Source: CAWDPQ01 sp049642465
Lineage (GTDB): Bacteria; Acidobacteriota; Vicinamibacteria; Vicinamibacterales; 2-12-FULL-66-21
Assembly (NCBI GenBank): GCA_049642465.1
Contig: JBAROV010000224.1
Location: 1 to 64,000, forward strand
DNA: 64,000 nt
Direction of reading: 5' to 3'
Below are positions 24,396-32,822 of the stretch, piece after piece. Made by a program: the position numbers and the translations under genes. Positions within the stretch are counted from its first letter, which is position 1, and each line of letters starts with the position of its first letter. The notes beneath the pieces are model-generated. The model saw nothing but the letters and a program-made list of their open reading frames with translations. It made no database searches and was not told the origin of the DNA.

Positions 24396-25472
24396 ATGGC
24401 CGTGGATTTGAGGAAGTTGGGCTGGGATGCCCGGTTCGAGAAGGCATTCGCGCCTCACGCGGAACGGGGACTCCTCGCGGCACGCGTGAGCCTTGAACAC
24501 ACGCACATTTATCGGGTCTTCTCGGCGGATGGTGAACTGCTGGCGCGTGTCGCCGGCCGCTTGCGGCATCACGCAGCGGCTCGAAGCGACTATCCAGCCG
24601 TGGGCGACTGGGTGGCCATCGCGCCGGACGCTCACGGCGGCGAGGCGCGAATCCACGCCGTGCTCCCGCGGACAAGTCGATTTTCACGTCGCGCAGCCGG
24701 CGACGTGACGGAGGAGCAGATTGTCGCGGCCAACATCGATACCGTCTTCCTCGTGTCGGGACTCGACGGGAATTTCAATCCTCGCCGGATTGAACGTTAC
24801 CTGGCTGTCGCGTGGGAGAGCGGAGCGTCGCCGGTGATTGTGCTGAACAAGTCAGACCTCATCGACAATGTGGATGCCCGAGTCGATGATGTGACGCGGC
24901 TGGCTCACGGTGTACCGATACACGCGATCTCGTGTCGCACACCCGATACACTCGACGTGCTGCACTCATATCTCGGGGAAGGTCGGACGGTGGCACTGCT
25001 GGGATCGTCCGGTGTCGGCAAATCGACCATCGTCAACCGGTTGATCGGACGCGATGTGCTTCGCACCCGCGACGTGCGCGAGTGCGACAGCCGCGGTCGT
25101 CATGCGAGCACCAGCCGGCAACTCGTGCTGCTCGAAGACGGAGGCGTGCTTATCGATACACCTGGGTTGAGAGAACTGCAGCTGTGGGAGACTGGCGACG
25201 GCCTGAGCGGAGCGTTTGCCGACATCGAGACACTGGCGCAGGACTGCCGTTTTCGGGATTGCCAGCATCGCGCGGAACCGGGCTGCGCGATTCTCGCGGC
25301 GCTCGCCGAGGGAACCCTCACGCCGGAACGTTTGGCAAGTTTTCACAAACTTCTGGATGAACAAGCCTACCAGGCGCGTCAGCAGGATGAGCGCGCGTTG
25401 ATCGAGGAGAAACGGAAAGGAAAGATCGGCGCCAGGGCGTTGCGGAAACACCTCAAATCGAAGGGCAAATGA
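24396..25472 (+). CDS. rsgA: Ribosome small-subunit-dependent GTPase
   Basis: 358 residues. A circularly permuted GTPase that checks late 30S maturation. OB-fold N-terminus (about 60-105, YPAVGDWVAIAPD). Permuted G motifs: G4 LNKSDL, G5 ISC, G1 GSSGVGKSTIVNRL, G3 DTPGLREL. The zinc-knuckle is CRFRDCQHRAEPGCAI. The C-terminal Lys-rich helix is typical. Preceded by a 129-bp gap with a hairpin. Its TGA overlaps the ATG of the ABC ATPase gene by 4 nt, an odd pairing of ribosome assembly with an exporter. Confidence 0.95.
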   Translation: MAVDLRKLGWDARFEKAFAPHAERGLLAARVSLEHTHIYRVFSADGELLARVAGRLRHHAAARSDYPAVGDWVAIAPDAHGGEARIHAVLPRTSRFSRRAAGDVTEEQIVAANIDTVFLVSGLDGNFNPRRIERYLAVAWESGASPVIVLNKSDLIDNVDARVDDVTRLAHGVPIHAISCRTPDTLDVLHSYLGEGRTVALLGSSGVGKSTIVNRLIGRDVLRTRDVRECDSRGRHASTSRQLVLLEDGGVLIDTPGLRELQLWETGDGLSGAFADIETLAQDCRFRDCQHRAEPGCAILAALAEGTLTPERLASFHKLLDEQAYQARQQDERALIEEKRKGKIGARALRKHLKSKGK

Positions 25473-26407
25473 GCGTTCTCTCAGTCGTCGATGCACGAAA
25501 GACATTTGGCACGGTCAAGGCGCTCGACGGCGCATCGCTCGAACTCCGCGAGGGAGAGCTGCTCGCGTTGCTCGGGCCAAACGGCGCCGGCAAGACGACG
25601 CTGATCAGGGCAATTTCCGGACGCGTGCGGCTGGACTCCGGAGGAATCCGTGTGTTCGGCCGACCGGTAGACGGTCGCCGGACGCCTCCAGAGCTCGGGA
25701 TTGTTCCGCAAGAGATCGCGCTGTATCCGCTGATGACCGCTACCGAGAACCTCCAAGTCTTCGGCCGGCTTCAGGGTCTCGCCGGCGGAGACCTCACGCG
25801 GCAAGTGGATTGGGCACTTCAGACCACCGGCCTTCAGGATCGTGCGACTGAACCCATTCGCCAGTTTTCGGGCGGAATGCGGCGGCGGCTGAACATCGCC
25901 TGCGGTGTCCTCCACAAACCGCGAATCGTCCTGCTCGACGAACCCACGGTCGGCGTCGATCCCCAGAGTCGCGATCGCATCTACGACGTGCTCGCCGAAC
26001 TGACCGGGAGAGGCGTGTCGCTGCTGCTCACCACGCATCACCTGGAAGAAGCGGAGGCGCGCTGCTCGCGAACCGTGATCATCGATCACGGTCGCGTGAT
26101 TGCCGCTGGCACACTCGGTGAACTTGTCGACCAAACCGTCGGACGTTACCGGCTGGTGACGCTACGGCTCGATGCCGCAGCCGGACCAGCCACGGCGGCT
26201 GAGATCATCCGCGGTGCGCGAACGATTGAATCGGATCCGCTCGATCCTCGGGTGCTCCGCGCGCGGATGCGCGATGTCGCCATCGAACTTCCGCCGCTGC
26301 TTGATCGAGTTCGGCAAGTGGGGCGATCGGTGGACGACGTGGAAGTGAAGGGACCGAGTCTGCAGTCGGTCTTCATCCATCTGACCGGAAGGGAGCTGCG
26401 CGAGTAA
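25469..26407 (+). CDS. ABC-2 type exporter, ATP-binding protein
   Basis: 312 residues of the DrrA/NatA/CcmA-like group: Walker A GPNGAGKTT, signature FSGGMRRRLNIACG, Walker B IVLLDEPTVGVDPQSR, switch TTHHLEEAE. The C-terminal about 80 residues form the small extra domain usual in this group. It pairs with the permease starting at its own stop codon (TAATG overlap). Substrate unknown; drug, lipid or ion export are family possibilities. Confidence 0.93.
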   Translation: MSVLSVVDARKTFGTVKALDGASLELREGELLALLGPNGAGKTTLIRAISGRVRLDSGGIRVFGRPVDGRRTPPELGIVPQEIALYPLMTATENLQVFGRLQGLAGGDLTRQVDWALQTTGLQDRATEPIRQFSGGMRRRLNIACGVLHKPRIVLLDEPTVGVDPQSRDRIYDVLAELTGRGVSLLLTTHHLEEAEARCSRTVIIDHGRVIAAGTLGELVDQTVGRYRLVTLRLDAAAGPATAAEIIRGARTIESDPLDPRVLRARMRDVAIELPPLLDRVRQVGRSVDDVEVKGPSLQSVFIHLTGRELRE

Positions 26408-27675
26408 TGGGCACGCTGCTTCGGATTGGCTGGACGAATCTCAAGCGCGATCGAGTGGCCCAGGCGCTGACCTTCCTGCTGCCCATCATCTTCTTCTCGA
26501 TCTTTGCCTCGGTGTTTGGGGGGCAGCGCGGCGACACGACACCGCGCATCCGCGTTGCGGTGGTGGACGAGGACGGCAGCGATTTCAGTCGCCGGGTCGT
26601 CGCGGGGATGAGCAAGGAAGACGGGCTGAGCGTGCAGACTGGAACATCGACCGACCGTGACGCGCAAGCGCTTGACCGGCAATCCGCACAGAAGATCGTA
26701 CGGAGCGGAGAGGTGCCGATTGCCGTCGTGCTTCCGCGCGGGATGGGCGCAGCCTTCGCGGAGCGGGGTTTCGCGGCCGACGGTCCTAAAGTGCAGGTGC
26801 TCGCGGACCCGAGCGACCCCATTGCTTCAAACATGGTTCAGGGCCTGCTGCAGAAGGTCGTGATGACCGCCGCCCCCGATCTGATGATGGCTGGCGGAAT
26901 GAGGCAGTTCGAAAAGCGTGCCGGCGCGCTGACTCCGCAGCAGCGCGAGGCTGTGGCGCAATGGCTCCCGCAGCTTCAGGCGAACGCGGCGCGGGGCGAT
27001 GGGACCGGATCGGGATTGGGCATGGGGGTTGGCATCGATGTCGTCGACGTCATGCGGACCGATGACCGTCGCGGATCGCTGATTTCGTTCTATGCCGCAG
27101 GCATCGGCGTGATGTTCCTGTTGTTTTCGTCGGTTGGCGGCGCGGGCGGCGCGTTGCTCGAAGAGGCCGAGTCTGGAACCCTCGAGCGCCTGCTTTCCTC
27201 GAATATCGGGATGAGCGGTGTCCTCGTCGGTAAATGGCTCTTCCTGGCGATCATGGGTATGGCGCAGCTCACGGTGATGTTTCTGTGGGGCCGGCTGATG
27301 TTCGGGCTGCCGCTGTTTCAGCACATCCCCGGGTTCCTCGTCATGACGGCAATCACAGCCGCGGCGGCGGCCGCGCTCGGCATGGTGCTCGCCACGCTCG
27401 CCCGAACGCGCGCGCAACTTTCCGGTTTCTCCACCATTCTGATCCTGACCATGTCGGCGCTCGGAGGCAGCATGTTCCCGCGCTTTCTGATGAGCGAATC
27501 CATGCAAAAGGTGGGATTACTGACGTTCAACGCGTGGGCCCTCGATGGATATCTGAAGGTCTTCTGGCGGAACGCACCGCTCTGGCAACTCTGGCCCCAG
27601 GTGCTCGTACTCTCGACGTTAACGGTCATGTTTCTCGGCGCGGCGCGAGTGTTGGCGAGGAGGTGGGGTGGGTAG
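26407..27675 (+). CDS. ABC-2 type exporter, permease
   Basis: 422 residues: one N-terminal membrane helix (about 20-40), a large periplasmic loop (about 45-225) like YhgE/NodJ-type ABC-2 permeases, then five or six C-terminal helices (about 228-415; LLEEAESGTLERLLSS precedes helix 3 as in the family). Starts on the A of the ATPase TAA. Overlaps the next gene (lipoprotein) by 8 nt, suggesting all three are made together. Confidence 0.9.
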   Translation: MGTLLRIGWTNLKRDRVAQALTFLLPIIFFSIFASVFGGQRGDTTPRIRVAVVDEDGSDFSRRVVAGMSKEDGLSVQTGTSTDRDAQALDRQSAQKIVRSGEVPIAVVLPRGMGAAFAERGFAADGPKVQVLADPSDPIASNMVQGLLQKVVMTAAPDLMMAGGMRQFEKRAGALTPQQREAVAQWLPQLQANAARGDGTGSGLGMGVGIDVVDVMRTDDRRGSLISFYAAGIGVMFLLFSSVGGAGGALLEEAESGTLERLLSSNIGMSGVLVGKWLFLAIMGMAQLTVMFLWGRLMFGLPLFQHIPGFLVMTAITAAAAAALGMVLATLARTRAQLSGFSTILILTMSALGGSMFPRFLMSESMQKVGLLTFNAWALDGYLKVFWRNAPLWQLWPQVLVLSTLTVMFLGAARVLARRWGG

Positions 27676-28138
27676 GGGATCGGGTCGAGGAATCCGAGCC
27701 TGGCCTGCGGCTGCCTTTCTCTTGGGGTTCTCGTTTATCGCGTGCGGTGACCTCGAAGTCGTCACGAACATATACGCGACGGCGCTCGAAGCTCGCCCGG
27801 CCGTCGAACGTGGCTGGATTCCGCCGATTCTGCCGGCAGGCGCTCACGACATCCGCGAGGCGCATGACAATGCCGGAGCGAGGCGATGGGGCCTGTTCAG
27901 CTTCACCGCGGAGGATGCGGACGCCTTGCGCTCCCGGCTGGGTCCTGAGTTGAATTTGTCGGCTGTTCGGGCGGATGCCCCTCCCCGTATCGAATGGTGG
28001 CCAATCCTTCTTCGCGGAAGCCTGGATGGCGAGCGTCTGGCGGCCACTGGCTTGAAGGGTTATCCCGTGGCTGGTCAACAGTTAGTGATTGCAGTGAACT
28101 GGAACCAGCGGCGCGCGTATTACTGGTCACGACAGTGA
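27668..28138 (+). CDS. Putative lipoprotein of unknown function
   Basis: 156 residues starting with GTG inside the permease gene. A lipoprotein signal with lipobox FIAC (Cys26) precedes a compact domain: NIYATALEARPAVERGWIPPILPAGAHDIREAHD, then a region with WGLFSF. This head segment resembles the YbbD-like lipoprotein head domain; that similarity is from memory and weak. Predicted outer- or inner-membrane lipoprotein, possibly an accessory to the exporter. Confidence 0.7.
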   Translation: MGRGSGRGIRAWPAAAFLLGFSFIACGDLEVVTNIYATALEARPAVERGWIPPILPAGAHDIREAHDNAGARRWGLFSFTAEDADALRSRLGPELNLSAVRADAPPRIEWWPILLRGSLDGERLAATGLKGYPVAGQQLVIAVNWNQRRAYYWSRQ

Positions 28139-28162
28139 ACGGGTCCTTGCATCCCCCACTAG

Positions 28163-29056
28163 ATGCCAGCTGACACGGACGTTCGGCGGCCGCCTCGTCG
28201 CGCAGCCCGAGACATCATCGACGCGGTGTTGGAGAACCTCCGCAACAACCTGGAGCCCTTGAAATACACCGTGCTCGCCCCCAGCCGGTTCCTGGTGTAC
28301 CTGCACCCGACCGAGTACGCCCGAGTTGAAGGAATCATTCCCATCCTCGAACAGGAAACCGTCCGAGCCCTCACCGAAGAGCTCGCGAAGCTGAATCGCC
28401 GGCCGGGTTGGCGCAGGCACGTGGACCGGTTTTTTGGTGCCTCGCCAGAAGTGACGAACGCCGCGACTGAATGGCACGTCGAATTCCTGAGAGACCCGGA
28501 CGATGAACTCCAGGAAGGCGACATTCTCGTAGATTCCGAGTTGCTGCTGCCCGCCGCGGAGGATCTTGGAGCCGGGGAACGGACGCGGCGCGTCACCACA
28601 CGGCACGTGACGCAGCGGAATCGAGTGGCCGGGGAGGCCGATGCCGCACCAGCGACGGCCGCCCGGGTCGAGGTGGTTGAGCGGCCGGCGGCCGGCGCGC
28701 CACTGCTTGCGCATCTTCGCTACGAAGACAATGCGGGAGCTCACACCTACGACATTGCGAAAGACTCGGTGACCGTGGGGCGGGGAGGGCTGGCGTATCG
28801 GGTTGACGTCCGCATCGAGGCGTCCGCCGACGTCTCACGGGAGCACCTTCGACTGCGGCACGATCCGGCGACCCGGAAGTTCTTCCTGGTGGACTTGAGT
28901 TCGCTCGGTACGAGCGTTAACGGAAAGCGTGTCCCGAAGGGATACGAGGAGGCTGACGGCAGCAAACGGGAGAATGGCGTTGAAACACCGCTCCCGGATC
29001 GAGCCCGGATCGGACTGGCTGATACCGTGTTTCTGGACTTCGAGGTGCGCCGCTGA
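28163..29056 (+). CDS. DUF3662-like plus FHA domain protein (FhaA-like)
   Basis: 297 residues. The N-terminal about 110 residues (ARDIIDAVLENLRNNLEPLKYTVLAPSRFLVYLHPTEYARVEGI) have the DUF3662 fold pattern of mycobacterial FhaA. The C-terminal FHA domain (about 185-295) has the phosphothreonine-binding motifs TVGRGG, SREHLRL and SLGTSVNGK. FHA domains read threonine phosphorylation, so this is a likely substrate or reader of the kinase encoded at 30858. First gene of the phospho-signalling/cell-wall block. No Shine-Dalgarno before the ATG. Confidence 0.85.
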   Translation: MPADTDVRRPPRRAARDIIDAVLENLRNNLEPLKYTVLAPSRFLVYLHPTEYARVEGIIPILEQETVRALTEELAKLNRRPGWRRHVDRFFGASPEVTNAATEWHVEFLRDPDDELQEGDILVDSELLLPAAEDLGAGERTRRVTTRHVTQRNRVAGEADAAPATAARVEVVERPAAGAPLLAHLRYEDNAGAHTYDIAKDSVTVGRGGLAYRVDVRIEASADVSREHLRLRHDPATRKFFLVDLSSLGTSVNGKRVPKGYEEADGSKRENGVETPLPDRARIGLADTVFLDFEVRR

Positions 29057-29148
29057 TCTCCGTTCTGCTCCTCGGACGTTTTGTGGTGCTCGCCGCGCTC
29101 CTGCTCGCGGCCGCGCTCGTCGTCTGGCTGGCGGCGACCGCCGAGTGA
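29053..29148 (+). CDS. Possible 31-residue membrane peptide
   Basis: A short frame between the FHA and phosphatase genes reads as one hydrophobic helix (LLGRFVVLAALLLAAALVVW plus LAATAE) with strongly GC-rich third positions like its neighbours. The only start that overlaps the FHA stop would be CTG (CTGA); GTG at 29083 would leave 21 residues. Could be a small membrane partner or a chance frame; needs ribosome profiling or conservation. Confidence 0.3.
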   Translation: MISVLLLGRFVVLAALLLAAALVVWLAATAE

Positions 29149-29166
29149 CCCCCTTCACGTTCTTCG

Positions 29167-30861
29167 ATGCGCGTTGACACGGCACTGCCCATCGGCGATA
29201 CAAAAGGCATGTTTCACGCTGCCGGCGACTCCCATCCGGGGCTGCAGCGAAACGAGAACGAGGATCGCTTTCACGTCGATCCCCTCCGCGGCATCTTCCT
29301 GGTCGTTGACGGCGTCGGCGGTCACGCGGCCGGTGAGCAGGCCGCGGACACCGCCGTCGCGATGCTGCGCGCGCGCCTCGAGCGTGAGACCGGTCCTCTC
29401 GACGACCGCATTCGCGAAGCCATCACGATCGCCAATAACGAGATCCATCGGCGGGCACTGCTGCGGCCCGAGTGGAAGGGGATGGGCTGTGTGCTCACGG
29501 TCGCCGTGGTGAACAACGGCGGCGCGACGATCGGGCACGTCGGCGATACACGGCTGTACAAAATCCGGCGGGGCGAGATTGCCAAGATCACGCGAGATCA
29601 TTCGCCGGTTGGTGAGCGGGAGGATGCGCATGAACTCTCCGAGGCGGAGGCGATGCGCCATCCCCGCCGCAACGAGGTGTACCGCGACGTCGGAGCGGAG
29701 CCGCACGAACCAACCGATGCGGAGTTCATCGACATCCAGCACGTCCCCTTTGAGCCGGACGCGGCGCTGTTGATCTGCAGCGACGGCCTGAGCGACACCG
29801 TGCCGTCGGCCACCATTGGTCGCGTGGTTCGCGAATATGCTGGCCAGCCAGACGAGGTCGTCCGAGCGCTCATCGATGCGGCAAACGACGCGGGCGGCAA
29901 GGACAACGTGACAGTCGTCTACGTGGAGGGAAACCGTTTCAGCGATTCGCAAGTGAATCGGGCCGCGCCGATGCCCGAGCGCGTTCCGGTGTCCATTCCC
30001 CATTCGACTGCTGCAGTTGAGCCTGCGCCATCGTCGAAACGATGGGTGACGGTCTGGCTGACGCTCCTGCTTCTCACCGTCGCTCTGTGGGGAGCCTGGC
30101 GGCTCGGGGTGCGGGTGCCATTTAGCGTGCCTTCGAGTCTGCGTGGCCTGTGGCCGTCTTCGTTGTCGCTCTCTTCGCCACCACGTACCATCGTCGTCCA
30201 ACCAGCCGGGTCGATTGCGGCGGCGATGGAGCGAGCGGGGGCGGGTACCGAGGTGATCGTGGAGCCGGGAGAGTATCGCGAGCAGCTGCGCCTCAAGAGC
30301 GGTGTGCGGGTGCGCAGCCGCGTTCCCGGCGCCGCGTCGCTCCGGTTGCCCAGCGGGGCCTCCGAAACGGATGCCGCGATTCTTGGCGCTGACGTCGAGG
30401 GCGCCGAGGTCTCGGGATTCAAGATCGTCGGAGACTCAGCGACGCCGCTCGGCGTCGGTGTGTTCGTTCGGAATGCGGGCGTCGTGATTTCCGAGATCGA
30501 GATATCCGGCGCAAAACTGACAGCGATTGAAATCGCGGCCGGGCGCACGCCGACCATCCTCGGCGCCGACGTCCACGACAATCCTGGCGCCGGTCTGACC
30601 GTGCGCGCTGGCGCGACACCTCGCGTCACGCACAGCCGGTTTGCCCGTAACGGGATATCCGATCGCGCCGCGGGCGCGATCGTCATTGATAACGGCGCGA
30701 AACCAGACCTGAAAGGGAACGTGTTCCACGGCATCCTTCCGGAATCGCTGGCCGGTCTGACACCGGTTGATCGCGCGCAAATCAAAACGACGAACTGGTT
30801 TGTGGCAGCAGACGACCCCGGCGGCGGACGCCCAACGCGTCCAGGACGAGGCCGGCCATGA
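29167..30861 (+). CDS. PP2C phosphatase fused to a membrane segment and beta-helix domain
   Basis: 564 residues. The N-terminal PP2C/PstP-type domain (about 15-258) has metal and phosphate motifs NENEDRF, VVDGVGGHAAG, GHVGDTRLYKI, ICSDGLSD and GGKDNVTVVYV. After a Pro/Ser linker a membrane helix (about 293-313) leads to a C-terminal repeat region (about 345-540) of a right-handed parallel beta-helix (NosD/pectate-lyase-like: GVFVRNAGVVISEIEISGAKLTAIEIAAGRTPTIL...). Predicted to dephosphorylate Ser/Thr inside the cell while the beta-helix faces the periplasm, possibly to bind glycan. Overlaps the kinase gene (ATGA). Confidence 0.88.
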   Translation: MRVDTALPIGDTKGMFHAAGDSHPGLQRNENEDRFHVDPLRGIFLVVDGVGGHAAGEQAADTAVAMLRARLERETGPLDDRIREAITIANNEIHRRALLRPEWKGMGCVLTVAVVNNGGATIGHVGDTRLYKIRRGEIAKITRDHSPVGEREDAHELSEAEAMRHPRRNEVYRDVGAEPHEPTDAEFIDIQHVPFEPDAALLICSDGLSDTVPSATIGRVVREYAGQPDEVVRALIDAANDAGGKDNVTVVYVEGNRFSDSQVNRAAPMPERVPVSIPHSTAAVEPAPSSKRWVTVWLTLLLLTVALWGAWRLGVRVPFSVPSSLRGLWPSSLSLSSPPRTIVVQPAGSIAAAMERAGAGTEVIVEPGEYREQLRLKSGVRVRSRVPGAASLRLPSGASETDAAILGADVEGAEVSGFKIVGDSATPLGVGVFVRNAGVVISEIEISGAKLTAIEIAAGRTPTILGADVHDNPGAGLTVRAGATPRVTHSRFARNGISDRAAGAIVIDNGAKPDLKGNVFHGILPESLAGLTPVDRAQIKTTNWFVAADDPGGGRPTRPGRGRP

Positions 30862-32822
30862 CGATGGTGTTCAACCGCGTCGGGCCGTACGAGATCCTCG
30901 AGCCAATCGGGAGCGGGGGCATGGCGCAGGTGTTCCTGTCGCTCGACACCCGATCGCAGCAGCGTGTGGCGCTGCGGCTCGTGCCAGTGGGCCGGGATCG
31001 AGAAGCGCGGGAAATCCTCGACGCGGAGCGACTCGGCGCCAGACTTCAGCACGAGTTCTCGACCGTGTGTCAGCTCGTTCCGCGGGTGTACGAGCATGGC
31101 GAGCTGCCCGATTACCTGTACGTCGCCATGGAATACCTCGACGGCGAGAACTTGTCCGATGTCATTGGACGGGGACGGGTTCAGCCGGACCGCGCGGTTT
31201 CGATCGCGCTCGAGCTGTGCGGGTTTCTCGAGGCCGCTCACGCCTTCGAGGTCACGGTGGAAGGGCGTCCGCTGCGGTCGCTGCTGCATGGCGACTTGAA
31301 GCCGCGGAACATTCGTGTCACCTCGGACGGTGGAATCAAGGTGCTGGACTTTGGGATGGCTAAGGCGCTCTCGCTCAGCCGCAAAGTCACTCGCACGGAT
31401 TTCGGCACGCTCGGCTACATGTCTCCCGAGCGGCTGGAATCGGGAGAAATGGACGCGCAGTCGGACTTCTGGGCGCTCGGCGTCATCCTCTATCAGATGG
31501 TCAGCGGCATCGCGCCGTTTGCCGCGCCCGACACCAGGCGTCTCGAGCGTCTGATCGTCTCCAGGCGTCCACCGCCTTCGCTCGACGCCGTCTGCACGCC
31601 GGCCTTACAGGCTGTCGTCGCGAAGTTGCTCGCTCCCCAGCCGGAGCTTCGCTACGAGACCGCGGCAGCGATTCGGGACGACCTGTCGCGATATCAGGCC
31701 GGACAAGAGACTCGCGCGCAAGAGGAGGGTTGGCCCGCCCGCGTGGATGAACCTCCAACGCAGCGGACGACGCCCGTCCAGAGCGTTCAGGACGAGGCCA
31801 CGCGCCGCACGCGCGTCGAGCCAGACGCCGAGGCTACCCGTGCGACCGAACCCGTGCAGGCTCGGCAACCTGCTCCGACCGTGCAGCCACAGCCGGCCGC
31901 TCAGGTAGCCGTTGCGAAAGCGCGCCGGCCTCGCCGCATTCGCCAGGCGATGATGATCGCGGCGCTGTTCCTCGTGATCAACGAAGTCATGATCGGCAAC
32001 GCGGCTGAACGCGCCGCGGCCTCGGCTGTGACGCGAGAGCTGGGCGACATGGACGAGCTCTGGACGCAGTACGACCAGCTGGCTCGTCGAAGTTATTTGG
32101 GGATTGCGGTCGCTGGTCTCGAGCGTGCGCTGCAGCGCCGGACACGCGAACTCACCGACCGCGTGTTTGAAAACTACCGGAGTTCGGAGCCGACGGTTCG
32201 CGAACCGCATTGGAAGATGGCGAGAGAGGCGCTTCGCCACGCCTTGACAGCGGATCCCGGCGACAGTCGCATCAAAGCCTCGCTTCGGTACTGCGAAGGA
32301 CACTTGCACCGGATCGACGGGGAAGCGAAGAAGGCACGTCGTCAGCTACCCGAGGCAAAGGAGGAACTCACGGAGGCTGTCGCGGCCTTTCGTGAAGCGG
32401 CGGAGGCTCGGGCTGGCTGGCCCGATCCGTTTCTTGGCCTGATGCGCACCTTCATCTATGGCCTCGAGGACATCGATCGGGGATCCGACGCGCTGAAGCA
32501 GGCGCAGAAACTGGGTTTCACAGCCGGCGCGCGTGAAACGATTCAACTCGCCGACGGATATCGGACGCGAGGCGAAACGCTCATGCGAACGGCGCGAACG
32601 CTCGAAGGATTGCCCCAGGAAACCGAATACCTGCAGCGGGCGGCAGAATCACTCAGAGAAGCTCTGACGCACTACGGTCGTGCCGCGGGCATGGCTGGCG
32701 TCGTGACGAGCGTGGTTCGGACTCAGCGTGCGATCGAACGGATCGAACTGCGTCTCGCTGAACTTGCCGAGCCGCAGATCGACATCGAGAAGGCCATCAA
32801 GGATCTCGTCCTATGGCGGTGA
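30858..32822 (+). CDS. Ser/Thr protein kinase-like protein with altered VAIK lysine
   Basis: 654 residues. Kinase domain about 11-275: Gly loop IGSGGMAQVF, HGDLKPRN catalytic loop (Gly replaces the Arg of HRD), KVLDFGMAK, GTLGYMSPE, DFWALGVILY. The ATP-anchoring VAIK lysine is Arg40 (RVALRLV), so catalysis may be weak, atypical or lost. Then a long Pro/Gln/Arg-rich linker, a membrane helix (about 372-392), and a helical, TPR-like C-terminal part (about 400-654), predicted outside the membrane. Overlaps the SEDS-PBP gene by 10 nt. Likely the partner of the PP2C and FHA proteins around it. Confidence 0.85.
   Translation: MTMVFNRVGPYEILEPIGSGGMAQVFLSLDTRSQQRVALRLVPVGRDREAREILDAERLGARLQHEFSTVCQLVPRVYEHGELPDYLYVAMEYLDGENLSDVIGRGRVQPDRAVSIALELCGFLEAAHAFEVTVEGRPLRSLLHGDLKPRNIRVTSDGGIKVLDFGMAKALSLSRKVTRTDFGTLGYMSPERLESGEMDAQSDFWALGVILYQMVSGIAPFAAPDTRRLERLIVSRRPPPSLDAVCTPALQAVVAKLLAPQPELRYETAAAIRDDLSRYQAGQETRAQEEGWPARVDEPPTQRTTPVQSVQDEATRRTRVEPDAEATRATEPVQARQPAPTVQPQPAAQVAVAKARRPRRIRQAMMIAALFLVINEVMIGNAAERAAASAVTRELGDMDELWTQYDQLARRSYLGIAVAGLERALQRRTRELTDRVFENYRSSEPTVREPHWKMAREALRHALTADPGDSRIKASLRYCEGHLHRIDGEAKKARRQLPEAKEELTEAVAAFREAAEARAGWPDPFLGLMRTFIYGLEDIDRGSDALKQAQKLGFTAGARETIQLADGYRTRGETLMRTARTLEGLPQETEYLQRAAESLREALTHYGRAAGMAGVVTSVVRTQRAIERIELRLAELAEPQIDIEKAIKDLVLWR

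Noticed and set aside
29919..31289. 456-codon minus-strand frame over phosphatase and kinase
   Set aside because: Antisense to two well-supported overlapping genes; no recognisable domain.
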